Of a stretch of DNA of 6,464 nucleotides, positions 6,388 through 6,464 are shown piece after piece. The notes under the pieces were generated by a model that was not told the DNA's origin, ran no database searches, and saw only the letters and a list, made by a program, of their open reading frames with translations. The stretch's first letter is position 1; every line of letters starts with the position of its first letter. Origin of the DNA: Gammaproteobacteria bacterium (GTDB lineage Bacteria > Pseudomonadota > Gammaproteobacteria > JAABTG01). A program made the position numbers and the translations under genes. The DNA lies in the NCBI GenBank assembly GCA_030066245.1, contig JASJBY010000302.1, positions 1-6,464 of the forward strand. The letters are read 5' to 3'.

Positions 6388-6464
6388 ATGCGTCCACAGA
6401 TCGAGGTTAAGCAAGTCCGTGCCGGCACGCCGGAGGCGTTGTGGCGGGAGAGAATTCTGCAGTG
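6388..6464 (+). CDS. Unidentified protein, N-terminal 25 residues only (cut by window edge)
   Basis: The frame opens MRPQIEVKQVRAGTPEALWR and continues ERILQ to the edge without a stop, preceded by a good ribosome site. I do not recognise it with confidence. The pattern P-x2-LWRERILQ resembles the start of the helix-turn-helix in IS66-type accessory proteins (TnpA), where WR.R...W.ASG is usual. A GTAAG-starting sequence at 6305, about 80 bases upstream, could be an IS66-type end. Both points are weak. No gene is visible in the roughly 210 bases between the insertion sequence and this start; that stretch holds only a small hairpin (GCACG, GCTT, CGTGC at 6199-6212). Confidence 0.45.
   Translation, partial: MRPQIEVKQVRAGTPEALWRERILQ

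Noticed and set aside
6055..6414. Minus-strand open frame of 119 residues across the right end of the insertion sequence
   Set aside because: It crosses the element border and overlaps the transposase end; there is no convincing start site. Part of it (6180-6414) might be structured mobile DNA, but I cannot identify it.

Overview
The window looks like a decaying accessory region of a high-GC proteobacterial chromosome or large plasmid, possibly a gammaproteobacterium. That placement rests only on base composition, the E. coli-like LexA and sigma-70 signals and the families present, so it is tentative. Everything left of about position 3650 is coded on the minus strand. From about 3800 rightwards the window is mobile DNA plus the first codons of one more gene at the right edge.

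Positions 1-2953 (minus) hold most of a very long membrane-bound hybrid-sensor-type histidine kinase: four membrane segments, PAS, PAS, GAF, coiled coil, GAF, PAS and HisKA, with the ATPase domain beyond the left edge. The reading frame is continuous, but a TGA and a TAA interrupt it. The TGA sits where the family normally has a conserved tryptophan. The second PAS domain is clearly AT-richer than the rest and lies between two almost identical 23-base linker repeats, which suggests a shuffled-in domain.

Positions 2992-3252 (minus) are the first third of a DUF169-type protein, frameshifted and then lost. Positions 3439-3649 (minus) are a small two-CxxC zinc-ribbon protein with a frameshift just after the first cysteine pair. 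It still has a good sigma-70-type promoter, and a LexA-like box (CTG-N10-CAG) covers the -10. A perfect 28-base palindrome at 3804-3831 looks like an orphan TetR-type operator.

Positions 3911-6179 contain two mobile elements lying end to end. The first is a 248-base element with perfect inverted ends and no transposase. The second is an apparently intact IS1634-family (IS4-like DDE) insertion sequence of about 2.0 kb whose 589-residue transposase keeps its catalytic residues. The tetranucleotide CTAG stands at all three junctions. After the insertion sequence there is about 200 bases without a convincing gene, then the first 25 codons of an unidentified plus-strand gene with a good ribosome binding site.

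Taken together, three neighbouring minus-strand genes are all broken and are followed by stacked insertion elements. I see no intact multi-gene system in the window. The most useful leads are the stop-interrupted kinase with a compositionally foreign PAS module, the SOS-type promoter on a broken zinc-ribbon gene, the orphan operator, and the CTAG-bounded pair of elements.
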